A stretch of DNA of 64,000 nucleotides, taken from contig NZ_CP048113.1 of NCBI RefSeq assembly GCF_010093065.1, forward strand, positions 930,001 to 994,000, given 5' to 3'. This DNA is from Chitinophaga agri (lineage in GTDB: Bacteria; Bacteroidota; Bacteroidia; Chitinophagales; Chitinophagaceae). Made by a program: the position numbers and the translations under genes. Each line of letters opens with the position of its first letter. The first letter of the stretch is position 1. Under the pieces are notes generated by a model. The model worked only from the letters and a program-made list of their open reading frames with translations. It had not been told where the DNA came from and did no database searches. This document shows, piece by piece, positions 26,484-34,697 of the stretch.

Positions 26484-26516
26484 CCGGGCATATAGGGGAT
26501 CGCTCCATATGCCCGG
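26484..26516. terminator. Hairpin between convergent genes
   Basis: CCGGGCATAT and ATATGCCCGG form a perfect 10-bp stem with a 13-nt loop, 6 nt past the stop of the F420 reductase-like gene. Preceding AAAAA gives a T-run for the minus-strand M1 peptidase gene. Confidence 0.65.
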
Positions 26517-26539
26517 CCGCCTGATATCTTTCCTGAGAA

Positions 26540-28180
26540 CTAGATCTCTTTTACATTAATGTAGAAGTTAGGATCTACTTTAAACTTCTTGATATCTGAC
26601 AGGGTAAAACCTGTTGACTGCCAGTTCCTTCCCGGATAAATGAATGAATAGCCATTATCGGTCAGCGTTACCTTTACTGGCATATTGAAGTTCTCCACGT
26701 CGGTTACCCAACGGAATTTCAGCTGACTACCCTCGAAGTGATATTCCAGTGTAGGAATAGACGTACGCGTAAGATACTGTTCAAACACCTTATTGAAGTT
26801 CATGTTAGTCTTCTGATTGAAGAATTCCTCTACCTGACGGGTAGTGACGGTCTGGTGCCAGAAGGTCTTATTCAACCCGCGCAGGATGTCGCGGAACACA
26901 TAGTCGTTGTTCACAATCTGGCGAATGGTATGGATCATGTTGGCACCTTTATAATACATATCACCACTACCTTCATTATTTACCCCATAATTGCCGATGA
27001 TAGGAATATCATTCCTGATATTCTTTCTGATTCCCGTGATATAGGCAAATGCCGCTTCAGGACCATACTGACATTCAGTGAATAGTGTCTCTGAGTAGTT
27101 AGTGAAGCTTTCATGTACCCACATGTCAGCGATGTCTTTCGTAGTGATATTATTGCCGAACCACTCATGGCCGCTTTCATGTACAATGATAAAGTCCCAT
27201 TTCAGGCCCCAGCCGCTACCGGAAAGATCAGTGCCTTTGTAACCCATCTGGAATTTGTTTCCATAGGCAACAGCACTCTGGTGTTCCATGCCGAGGTGCG
27301 GAGACTCAACGAGTTTATAGCTGTCCTTATAGAAAGGATATTTGCCAAACCAGGACTCAAAACATTTCATCATCTCTTTCACGACGGTGAAATGTGTACG
27401 GGCAGTATCTACGTTATAATCGAGTACCCAGTAGCTAAGGTCAAGTTTTCCGCCTTCACCTGAATAGGTATCTTTGAACTCTGAATAGTGACCAATGTTC
27501 ATGGCCACATCATAATTATTGATCGGATTGGCCACATACCAGGTCCATACGATATTACCATCTTTGTCAACGGCTTTTTTCTTCAAACGACCATTTGATA
27601 CGTCTACGAGGTCGGGAGGTGTAGTGATGGAGATGGTCATATTATCCGGTTCGTCACTCTGATGATCTTTATTCGGCCACCATACGCTGGCCCCAAGTCC
27701 CTGACAGGCAGTAGCGATCCAGGGCCTGTTCTGATCATCTCTTTTCCAGATCAGACCACCATCCCAGGGAGCGTTCTTTGCAATGCGGGGTTTACCATGA
27801 TAGGCGATAGTGATCTTTTTTAGTTTCCCTTTGACCTGTTTTTTAGCAACCAGGTCGATGAAGATCACATTGCCCTCCCTTTTATACGGGACACTTTGTT
27901 TATCCTGTGTAACACTATCAACCGCCAGCGGTTCCTGCAGGTCTATCTGCATAACACTGTCCACTTTCAGCACCTTGTAGGTGATCGTATTCGACCCTGC
28001 CAGTGTACTGTCACTGAGATTAGGTTTTACGCGCAGATCGTAGGATTTAACATCCCACCAGGCTCTTTCACGGGTGATCGTACCCCTGAGTGTGTCTTGC
28101 CGGGTAAATGTAGTTTGATGTTGGGCGCCGGCTGTTAATGCCGTAAACAAAACCAATAAAAGCATAGGAATGCCTCGCAT
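26540..28180 (-). CDS. M1 family metallopeptidase
   Basis: 546-aa zinc aminopeptidase with a signal peptide (MRGIPMLLLVLFTALTAGAQ), so exported. The zinc site is HESGH (around His334), with the third ligand Glu in HESFTNYSE, 18 residues on. The exopeptidase motif is present as GMEHQSAVAYGN. The protein ends soon after the catalytic domain and lacks the long C-terminal helical domain of aminopeptidase N. This is common for short Bacteroidota M1 enzymes. It probably trims peptides in the periplasm. Confidence 0.93.
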   Translation of the reverse strand: MRGIPMLLLVLFTALTAGAQHQTTFTRQDTLRGTITRERAWWDVKSYDLRVKPNLSDSTLAGSNTITYKVLKVDSVMQIDLQEPLAVDSVTQDKQSVPYKREGNVIFIDLVAKKQVKGKLKKITIAYHGKPRIAKNAPWDGGLIWKRDDQNRPWIATACQGLGASVWWPNKDHQSDEPDNMTISITTPPDLVDVSNGRLKKKAVDKDGNIVWTWYVANPINNYDVAMNIGHYSEFKDTYSGEGGKLDLSYWVLDYNVDTARTHFTVVKEMMKCFESWFGKYPFYKDSYKLVESPHLGMEHQSAVAYGNKFQMGYKGTDLSGSGWGLKWDFIIVHESGHEWFGNNITTKDIADMWVHESFTNYSETLFTECQYGPEAAFAYITGIRKNIRNDIPIIGNYGVNNEGSGDMYYKGANMIHTIRQIVNNDYVFRDILRGLNKTFWHQTVTTRQVEEFFNQKTNMNFNKVFEQYLTRTSIPTLEYHFEGSQLKFRWVTDVENFNMPVKVTLTDNGYSFIYPGRNWQSTGFTLSDIKKFKVDPNFYINVKEI

Positions 28181-28316
28181 AGAAATTCTTATTTTATGCG
28201 GAAAGGTATTAATTTTCGTGTAATAATGCCTAACGCTGAAGGTTTAATGCTTAATGGTTTATGAAGATATCCATAAGCGGCATACAACAGATGCTCAATG
28301 GCGTAAGACCCTTCGC

Positions 28317-29954
28317 ATGTATATGAGATATTTATGTATAGTAGTTGTTGTGTTACTGGCGGCCTGTGGCACCCCGTCCTCTTCAGACAAACAGGTGTTC
28401 CGGTATAATGTCCAGGAGGGAATTGCCTCCCTAGATCCTGCCTTTGCCAAAAATCAGGCAGTTATCTGGGCGGTGAGGCAGTTATATAATACCCTGGTTG
28501 AGCCGGATGCTCAGTTAAACATACGTCCGTCCCTGGCTACCCGCTGGGATATATCTCCTGACCATAAAACATTGACCTTTCATTTAAGAACGAATGTCTA
28601 TTTTCATGATAATGAGGTGTTTCCCGGAGGGAAAGGTCGCCGGTTAGTCGCCAGTGATGTGGTATATAGCCTGCGTCGTATTATGGATCCGGCAACAGCT
28701 TCGCCGGGTGCCTGGATCTTTAACGGGAAGGTAGATAAGGAGAAAGGCTTTCTGGCATTAAATGATTCCACCTTCCAGCTGTCATTGTTACAACCGTTCC
28801 ACCCGATATTGGGCATCCTGAGTATGCAGTATTGCTCGATCATACCTCACGAGATAGTAGATAGATACGGAAAAGATTTCCGTAAACATCCCTGTGGCTC
28901 GGGTCCTTTCCAGTTTTCTTTCTGGGAAGAAGGGCAGGCGTTGGTCCTGCACCGTAACCCCCACTACTTTGAGAATGACAGTGCCGGACGCCCATTACCA
29001 TATTTAGATGCGGTAAAGATCAGTTTCCTGGATAGTAAGGCAACCGAATTTCTGCTGTTCCGGCAGGGACAGCTGGACTTCATGAATGATATTGATGCCT
29101 CTTTTAAAGATGAAGTACTGACGAAAAAAGGTAACCTGAAAAAGGATTGGGAGGGTAAATTGGTACTGGACAAGAGTCCCTATCTGAATATCGAATACTT
29201 TGGCTTTCTGATGGATAGTACTAATTCCGCCGTAAAACATTCATCTTCAGCTATTCAGAAAGTCAGGCTGGCTATTAACTATAGCATAGACCGGACCCGG
29301 ATGATCACCTATCTGCGGAATGGGATCGGCTTTCCGGCCACTGCAGGGTTTGTGCCAATGGGATTGCCTTCATTTGATACAAGCCGGGTGAAAGGGTACC
29401 GGTATGATCCCGTGAAGGCAAGGCAGCTATTGCAGGAAGCCGGATTCCCGGAAGGGAAAGGACTGCCAACAATTAAGTTGCTGTCCATACCCGTTTATGA
29501 AGATTATGCCAATTACGTGGCCAACCAGCTGCAGCAGGTAGGTATTCCTGTGCAGGTAGAGGTGATGCAGAAGGCACTTTTATTGGAGCAAACGGCTAAA
29601 TCGCAGGCATTGTTTTTCAGAGGGAGCTGGATGGCCGATTATGCAGATGCGGAGAATTACCTGGCTGTCTTTTATAGTAAAAACCCTGCGCCCCCAAATT
29701 ATACCCGCTATCATAATCCGGCGTTCGACCTATTATATGAACAATCACTGAGTGAGAATAACGATTCTCTCCGCTACCTGTTATATCAGCAAATGGATAA
29801 AATGGTACTGGCAGATGCCCCTGTTGTACCCCTGTTTTACGACCAGGTGATCCACCTGGTGCAACCCAACGTGGAAGGATTTACCAGCAACGCGCTGAAC
29901 CTGCTGGAGCTTAGGAATGTGAGGATCCGGCCCAGGATCATTAATGAAAATTAA
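28317..29954 (+). CDS. Oligopeptide-binding lipoprotein (SBP family 5)
   Basis: 545-aa extracytoplasmic solute-binding protein of the OppA/DppA type. ATG at 28317 is chosen because it opens directly on a lipoprotein signal with lipobox LLAACG; a longer frame begins at 28254. Family features are SLDPAFAKNQAVIWAVRQLYNTLVEP near the start and AINYSIDRTRMITYLRNGIGFPATAGFVP in the middle. No permease or ATPase gene lies beside it, which is unusual for an importer component. The ligand is probably peptide but is not predictable. Confidence 0.9.
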   Translation: MYMRYLCIVVVVLLAACGTPSSSDKQVFRYNVQEGIASLDPAFAKNQAVIWAVRQLYNTLVEPDAQLNIRPSLATRWDISPDHKTLTFHLRTNVYFHDNEVFPGGKGRRLVASDVVYSLRRIMDPATASPGAWIFNGKVDKEKGFLALNDSTFQLSLLQPFHPILGILSMQYCSIIPHEIVDRYGKDFRKHPCGSGPFQFSFWEEGQALVLHRNPHYFENDSAGRPLPYLDAVKISFLDSKATEFLLFRQGQLDFMNDIDASFKDEVLTKKGNLKKDWEGKLVLDKSPYLNIEYFGFLMDSTNSAVKHSSSAIQKVRLAINYSIDRTRMITYLRNGIGFPATAGFVPMGLPSFDTSRVKGYRYDPVKARQLLQEAGFPEGKGLPTIKLLSIPVYEDYANYVANQLQQVGIPVQVEVMQKALLLEQTAKSQALFFRGSWMADYADAENYLAVFYSKNPAPPNYTRYHNPAFDLLYEQSLSENNDSLRYLLYQQMDKMVLADAPVVPLFYDQVIHLVQPNVEGFTSNALNLLELRNVRIRPRIINEN

Positions 29955-30002
29955 CGGCTCGGAAGTCCGGACAAAGTTTGAAATTTGCAAAAAGCAATTG
30001 TC

Positions 30003-30890
30003 ATGAATGGTGTCATGCATCCGTGGGAATCTCCACATTTTACGATGGGCAGTCAATATGGTTCTCCCCAGTTTAATGCCTTCACCCTGGAGGAACGGTT
30101 AGCTGCGGGGATTGTTTATCCAACCTTCATACGCCGGGATTTTTACAAGATCATGCTCTTTCAGGGAAGGGCTGTTTTCCATTTTGGTGATGAAAGTATC
30201 GCCGTAGATGGAGACACATTATTGTTTTTTAATCCGAGGGTGCCCTACACGTATGGTGACATTCCGGCTGACCTCAAAGGTTATTGTTGCGTCTTTACAG
30301 AAGCGTTCTTCCATGAGCATTTTAAGGCGAAGCTGACCGACATTCCGCTGTTCCGGCAAGGGGTTAAACCAATATTTAAGATAGATGCTAAAGTCGTTAA
30401 AGAAGTAAGTAGCTCATTTGATAAGATAATCAGTGAGTTAAATAGTGATTACGCCTACCGGTTTGAACTCATAAGCAGCTATGTAAATGAGCTGATTTAT
30501 TATGCAATGAAGCTAAATCCGTTCCAGCATCCGGTGTCCGAAGGGAATGCAACTGCCCGGATCACCAGTGTGTTCTTCGAACTGCTGGAGCGGCAATTTC
30601 CGGTAGACCTTTTTTCCTCTCGTATACTCCTGCGAACTCCTAAAGACTTCGCCGAACGACTCGCCATTCACGTCAATTATTTAAACCGTGCCGTAAAAAA
30701 AGAGACAGGTAAGACGACCTCGGAACTGATCTTCGACCGACTTGTTAATGAGGCAAAAGGGATGCTGAGACATAGTAATATGAACATTGCCGAGATCAGC
30801 GACGTGCTGGGATTTGAGGACCAGGCGCACTTTAATAACTTCTTCAAAAAGCGGACGGGGCAAACTCCATCTATGTTTCGGCAGGTTTGA
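30003..30890 (+). CDS. AraC-family transcriptional regulator
   Basis: 295-aa regulator with a cupin-like N-terminal sensor domain (about 10-150) and a C-terminal AraC double helix-turn-helix (about 200-295). The second HTH shows MNIAEISDVLGFEDQAHFNNFFKKRTGQTPSMFR, the classical signature. ATG at 30003 is used; an in-frame TTG lies six codons upstream. It probably controls the adjacent short-chain dehydrogenase, whose promoter has a small palindrome. The inducer is unknown. Confidence 0.92.
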   Translation: MNGVMHPWESPHFTMGSQYGSPQFNAFTLEERLAAGIVYPTFIRRDFYKIMLFQGRAVFHFGDESIAVDGDTLLFFNPRVPYTYGDIPADLKGYCCVFTEAFFHEHFKAKLTDIPLFRQGVKPIFKIDAKVVKEVSSSFDKIISELNSDYAYRFELISSYVNELIYYAMKLNPFQHPVSEGNATARITSVFFELLERQFPVDLFSSRILLRTPKDFAERLAIHVNYLNRAVKKETGKTTSELIFDRLVNEAKGMLRHSNMNIAEISDVLGFEDQAHFNNFFKKRTGQTPSMFRQV

Positions 30891-30930
30891 TTTTTACAAA
30901 TAACGGTTTGATAGCTACAAAATAATCATA

Positions 30931-30949
30931 GTAGGTAGTCCTACCTTTG
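30931..30949 (+). promoter_or_regulatory. Promoter with small palindrome before the dehydrogenase
   Basis: TACCTTTG (30942-30949) is a perfect -7 box. GTAGG-TAGT-CCTAC (30931-30944) is a palindrome that overlaps it. A regulator bound there would compete with RNA polymerase. The AraC gene just upstream is the obvious candidate, but this is inference. Confidence 0.55.
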
Positions 30950-30968
30950 TGATGTAAAAAAGAACATC

Positions 30969-31994
30969 ATGGATAAGACAACATATAGGACACCACAAGT
31001 GCCTCTTCATTCCGGTTTTGAAGGTGCATCAACCGCGGCTGATGTGATAAAAGAAATTGACCTTTCTGGTAAAACGGCTATCGTCACCGGAGGGTATGCT
31101 GGGATCGGTGCGGAGACCACCCGGGTACTGGCGGCTGCGGGAGCCAAAGTTATTGTGCCTGCCCGTGATACCCATAAGGCGGCAGCAACGCTATCAGGTA
31201 TCCAGGGAGTGACAATAGCCAAAATGGACCTGATGGACCCTGCATCAGTTGATGCGTTCGCGGCACAATTCCTGGCTGGTGGACAACCATTACACCTGCT
31301 GATTAATAGTGCAGGTATCATGGCGCCGCCCCTGACAAGAGACAGCCGTGGAATTGAGTCTCAGTTCGCTACGAATCATCTCGGACATTTTCAGCTGGCC
31401 GTCCGCCTCTGGCCGGCCCTTGTACAGGCAGCAGGAGCCAGGATCGTGGCGCTCTCTTCCTGGGGACATCGCTATTCTCCGGTGATATTCGATGACATCA
31501 GTTTCGAAAACCGGGAATATGATCCATGGAAAGCTTATGGTCAGTCAAAAACGGCCAACGTCCTGTTTGCCGTAGAGGCAGACCGGAGGGGAAAAGATGC
31601 AGGTATCCGCGCCTTCGCAGTACATCCAGGTAGTATAGTAAGTACAGATCTTACCCGCTATATGTCTGAAGATCAACTTAAAAAGATGGGTGCATTGGAC
31701 CAGGACGGGAAGCCGGTAATAGACCCGGCCAGGCAGCTGAAGACAATCGAACAGGGCGCAGCCACCAGTATATGGTGCGCCGTAAGCCCTCAACTGGAGG
31801 GAAAGGGCGGTGTGTATTGTGAGAATGCAGATATCTCTCCTGTGATAGAGAGTGATGGAACACAGGGAAGTAATGACCTGAGTCTTCGGAAGGCATCCAG
31901 CGCATTCGGTGTGTTTCCGTATGCCATAGATGCGGAGAACGCGGTACGCCTCTGGGAAGTGAGTGAACAGCTGACAGGTGTAAAGTTGCAGTAA
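30969..31994 (+). CDS. Short-chain dehydrogenase/reductase (retinol dehydrogenase-like)
   Basis: 341-aa NAD(P)-dependent oxidoreductase. TGGYAGIG is the cofactor motif, NSAGIM is the NNAG equivalent, and the catalytic Ser/Tyr/Lys are in ALSSWGH and YGQSKTAN. The N-terminal extension of about 38 residues and the long loop after the active site resemble light-dependent protochlorophyllide reductase/retinol dehydrogenase-like SDRs. Natural substrate unknown. It lies 78 nt behind the AraC regulator. Confidence 0.9.
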   Translation: MDKTTYRTPQVPLHSGFEGASTAADVIKEIDLSGKTAIVTGGYAGIGAETTRVLAAAGAKVIVPARDTHKAAATLSGIQGVTIAKMDLMDPASVDAFAAQFLAGGQPLHLLINSAGIMAPPLTRDSRGIESQFATNHLGHFQLAVRLWPALVQAAGARIVALSSWGHRYSPVIFDDISFENREYDPWKAYGQSKTANVLFAVEADRRGKDAGIRAFAVHPGSIVSTDLTRYMSEDQLKKMGALDQDGKPVIDPARQLKTIEQGAATSIWCAVSPQLEGKGGVYCENADISPVIESDGTQGSNDLSLRKASSAFGVFPYAIDAENAVRLWEVSEQLTGVKLQ

Positions 31995-32476
31995 TATTTA
32001 CCAATACTTAAAATGAGTGAGGATTAACTGGCTAGTGACTCTACAGCCAGGAATGTGATGAATATTAGCTGGTGCTGATGGTAGTAAAGCCAGCTGATAT
32101 GCATCACTATTGTTAATTATCAGTTGTTTATCATGTTAGCCCTACAAACAGTCGTCTACCTATTCTGCACTTCCTACCTGCAGTATACTCGCTGATAAGC
32201 TGTAAGATAATCCGCTGCTGGATGGAAGAGGACTGTTCAGACTGGCCGTACCAGGAGAGAAAGACGCTAAAAACAGCTTTCAGTGGTCAAAATGGTGATA
32301 AGATTGGCCCCAAATTAAGGAGTTACACAATTTTAACATTTCCTAAACACCGCTTCTGTGGCTATCTCACCGCCGGTATAGTCCGTCTCAGTGCTTGATA
32401 AGTAATTATTTATAAGGGTTCCCGCTCATTTTAATATAACTTTGACCACTTATTCATTTACGTTTAAAGCGAGATA
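31995..32476. other. 482-bp intergenic region
   Basis: No gene is supported here. The right end holds the desaturase promoter. Around 32074-32096 AGCTGG and CCAGCT could pair weakly. Otherwise I see nothing conserved-looking. Confidence 0.5.
32437..32444 (+). promoter_or_regulatory. Bacteroidota -7 box for the desaturase gene
   Basis: TAACTTTG matches TAnnTTTG exactly, 33 nt before the start codon. Confidence 0.6.
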
Positions 32477-33247
32477 ATGACTGCGATTCTGATATTCTTT
32501 TTTTCCCACTGGTTTTTGTCATTGTTCTTTCACACCTTTTTCCTGCATAGATATGCATCCCATCAGATGTATACTACGAGTAAAGGCTGGGAGAGAGTAT
32601 TTTACTTCTGTACCTGGTTCTTCCAGGGCACATCTTATTTAGTACCAAGAGCTTATGGTTCTATGCACCGCATGCACCATGAGTTTAGCGATACAGAACA
32701 TGATCCGCACTCTCCTCACTTTTTCAAGGACGTCTGGTCAATGATGTGGCAGACACGTAAACTATATAATGACATCTATGAAGGTAAAACCGTTGTGGAT
32801 GAGAAATTTACAAAGAATCCTCCGCTGCCGGTTTGGGATGCTATGGACCGTTTCGGCGACCATATTATCACCCGTCTGGCATGGGCCGCGGTTTATATTG
32901 GTTTCTATGTAGCATTCGCACCAGCCTGGTACTGGTATCTGCTGTTACCCGTGCATTTCCTGATCGGGCCTGTACAGGGAGCTGTGGTAAACTGGTGTGG
33001 TCATAAGTATGGTTACCGGAATTTCGAGAATGGTGACAAATCCCGCAATACCAGCCCATGGGGCATCTTGCTGCTGGGAGAGCTGTTCCAGAACAACCAC
33101 CACAAACACGGTGATAGCCCGAATTTTGCAAAGAAATGGTTTGAACTTGATCCTACCTATCCGGTAATGAAGTTTTTTAACTTCATCGGTATCATCAAAC
33201 TGAAAAAGCCGGAAGCTAAGGTGGTGAACCTGAAGGCGGCTGCATAA
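32477..33247 (+). CDS. Membrane fatty-acid desaturase
   Basis: 256-aa integral-membrane di-iron desaturase. The three histidine boxes are HRYASH, HRMHH and NNHHKH, all intact. Hydrophobic segments lie at about 1-22 and 130-175. It inserts a double bond into acyl chains and so adjusts membrane fluidity. The N-terminal helix is short, as in acyl-CoA/phospholipid delta-9 type bacterial desaturases. Regiospecificity cannot be read from sequence. Confidence 0.92.
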   Translation: MTAILIFFFSHWFLSLFFHTFFLHRYASHQMYTTSKGWERVFYFCTWFFQGTSYLVPRAYGSMHRMHHEFSDTEHDPHSPHFFKDVWSMMWQTRKLYNDIYEGKTVVDEKFTKNPPLPVWDAMDRFGDHIITRLAWAAVYIGFYVAFAPAWYWYLLLPVHFLIGPVQGAVVNWCGHKYGYRNFENGDKSRNTSPWGILLLGELFQNNHHKHGDSPNFAKKWFELDPTYPVMKFFNFIGIIKLKKPEAKVVNLKAAA

Positions 33248-33280
33248 ATAAGATAGTAAGTAGAATAGATAGATACACAT

Positions 33281-33331
33281 CAGGCCATCAGTTACAGTCG
33301 GAAGACCGTGATTGATGGCCTGGGTGTTTTT
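33281..33331 (+). terminator. Terminator of the desaturase gene
   Basis: CAGGCCATCA and TGATGGCCTG form a perfect 10-bp stem with a 22-nt loop that can hold a small CGG/CCG stem. GGTGTTTTT follows. Confidence 0.7.
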
Positions 33332-33346
33332 AGGAAGTATAGCATC

Positions 33347-33937
33347 CTAGAATTTCCTGAAGTAGCCGAAAGTCGCCATCTGCAGCATGGGTTTGTCACC
33401 GCTGGTGTCGCCATAGGCATAAATGTCTCCAAAAGCGGGCAGATCATATTTTTCACGGATGCGGCGTACCTTCTCTTCTCCGTTGCAATTGATGCCGTTG
33501 ATCCTGCCAGTCACTCTTGCATCCCTGATCTCCAGTTGTGTACCGATACATTCAATACCGATACAGTCCGCCCAGGGTTTTACCCATTCCTGAGCGGAAG
33601 CAGTTACTACCACGACGCGGTGCCCTTTGGATATATGCTGTTTGATTTCCTGTTCAGCAGTTTCCCGGATCAGGCCAGGCAGTTTGTCCCGACAGAACGC
33701 GGCGCATTTATCCCGGAACTCATCCACAGGCATATTGCGGAAAAAATATTGTAACACGATCTCCTTCGCCTTTTGTTTTGAGATCAGCTTACATTTCATC
33801 ATTACCAGTGCAGGCGCCAGCAACGCCAAACCAGCATATAGTGCTGCGTCTCCCTTCTGAAAGCGGATGATCTCAAACAGGGTATCCCGCCGGGTGATCG
33901 TCCCGTCAAAGTCAAAGAAGGCAATAGCAGGCTTCAT
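33347..33937 (-). CDS. HAD-IB family phosphatase, last gene of the arabinose-donor operon
   Basis: 196-aa HAD hydrolase of subfamily IB (SerB-like). Motif I is FFDFDGTITRRD, motif II is VVVTAS, and motif IV is YGDTSGDKPML. Its start codon overlaps the stop of the DprE2-like gene by 4 nt, so translation is coupled. The pathway context suggests it removes the 5-phosphate from polyprenyl-phospho-5-phosphoribose before epimerisation. In mycobacteria that step was assigned to an unrelated PAP2-type enzyme (Rv3807c). This role is inferred from the operon alone. Confidence 0.85.
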   Translation of the reverse strand: MKPAIAFFDFDGTITRRDTLFEIIRFQKGDAALYAGLALLAPALVMMKCKLISKQKAKEIVLQYFFRNMPVDEFRDKCAAFCRDKLPGLIRETAEQEIKQHISKGHRVVVVTASAQEWVKPWADCIGIECIGTQLEIRDARVTGRINGINCNGEEKVRRIREKYDLPAFGDIYAYGDTSGDKPMLQMATFGYFRKF

Positions 33938-34665
33938 AATTTCAGCTTTTTGAACATGAACTCAGGTATCGATTTGATAATGAGCATAATGTACCGCCAG
34001 AACCACCTCGTATAGATCTGATTCTTTTTTGCTTTGACGGCCCGGTAAATGTCCCTTGCGACATCCTGCGGCTGCGCAGTTAGCAGTGGGGGAAGTTTGA
34101 GGTTTTCCGTCATCCGGGTATACACGAATCCTGGTTGTACACTGAGCACATGTACACCTTTGTGGAACAGGCGGTTGCGGAGACCGCTGAGGTAAGCAGT
34201 AAAGCCAGCCTTCGCACTACCATACAGATAGTTGCTCTGCCGGCCGCGCTCTCCGGCTACCGAGCTGATACCTACAATGGTACCAGTACCACGGGTGGCA
34301 TAGTCTTCTGCGACAATATTTAAAATGGAAACGGCGCCTGTGTAGTTCGTATGTAGAATACGGCTGGCTTCATTCCAGTCAGCCTGCCCTTTTTCCTGTG
34401 ATCCGAGGTAGCCGAATACGGCTATTGTAATATCGGGTTTTACAGTCAGGGCGTTATAAAAAGCGGGGTGGCTGTTAAAATCAGTAGCATCGAAGGCATA
34501 GGTACTGGACTCCACGCCGTAGCGGATACGGAGGTCCTGCTCCAGTGGGGACAGGGATGCCTTGTTACGGGCTGCCAGTTGAATATCATATTTGTTACCG
34601 GCGAACTCACGGGCGATGGCAACAGCCATGTCTGACCCGGCTCCCAGAATAAGAACAGTAGGCAT
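33934..34665 (-). CDS. DprE2-like NADH-dependent reductase
   Basis: 243-aa short-chain dehydrogenase. LILGAGSDMAVAIAREFA binds the cofactor, SSVAGERGRQSNYLYGSAKAG gives the catalytic Ser, Tyr and Lys, and VQPGFVYTRM follows. The SSVAGER...YGSAKAG pattern is shared with mycobacterial DprE2, which reduces the 2-keto intermediate to decaprenylphosphoryl-D-arabinose. It lies 32 nt after the DprE1-like gene and overlaps the HAD gene. With DprE1 it would complete the 2'-epimerisation of the ribose lipid. Confidence 0.87.
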   Translation of the reverse strand: MPTVLILGAGSDMAVAIAREFAGNKYDIQLAARNKASLSPLEQDLRIRYGVESSTYAFDATDFNSHPAFYNALTVKPDITIAVFGYLGSQEKGQADWNEASRILHTNYTGAVSILNIVAEDYATRGTGTIVGISSVAGERGRQSNYLYGSAKAGFTAYLSGLRNRLFHKGVHVLSVQPGFVYTRMTENLKLPPLLTAQPQDVARDIYRAVKAKKNQIYTRWFWRYIMLIIKSIPEFMFKKLKL

Positions 34666-34697
34666 ATATTTGAAATCGGTATTTTAAGGTAGTTGCG

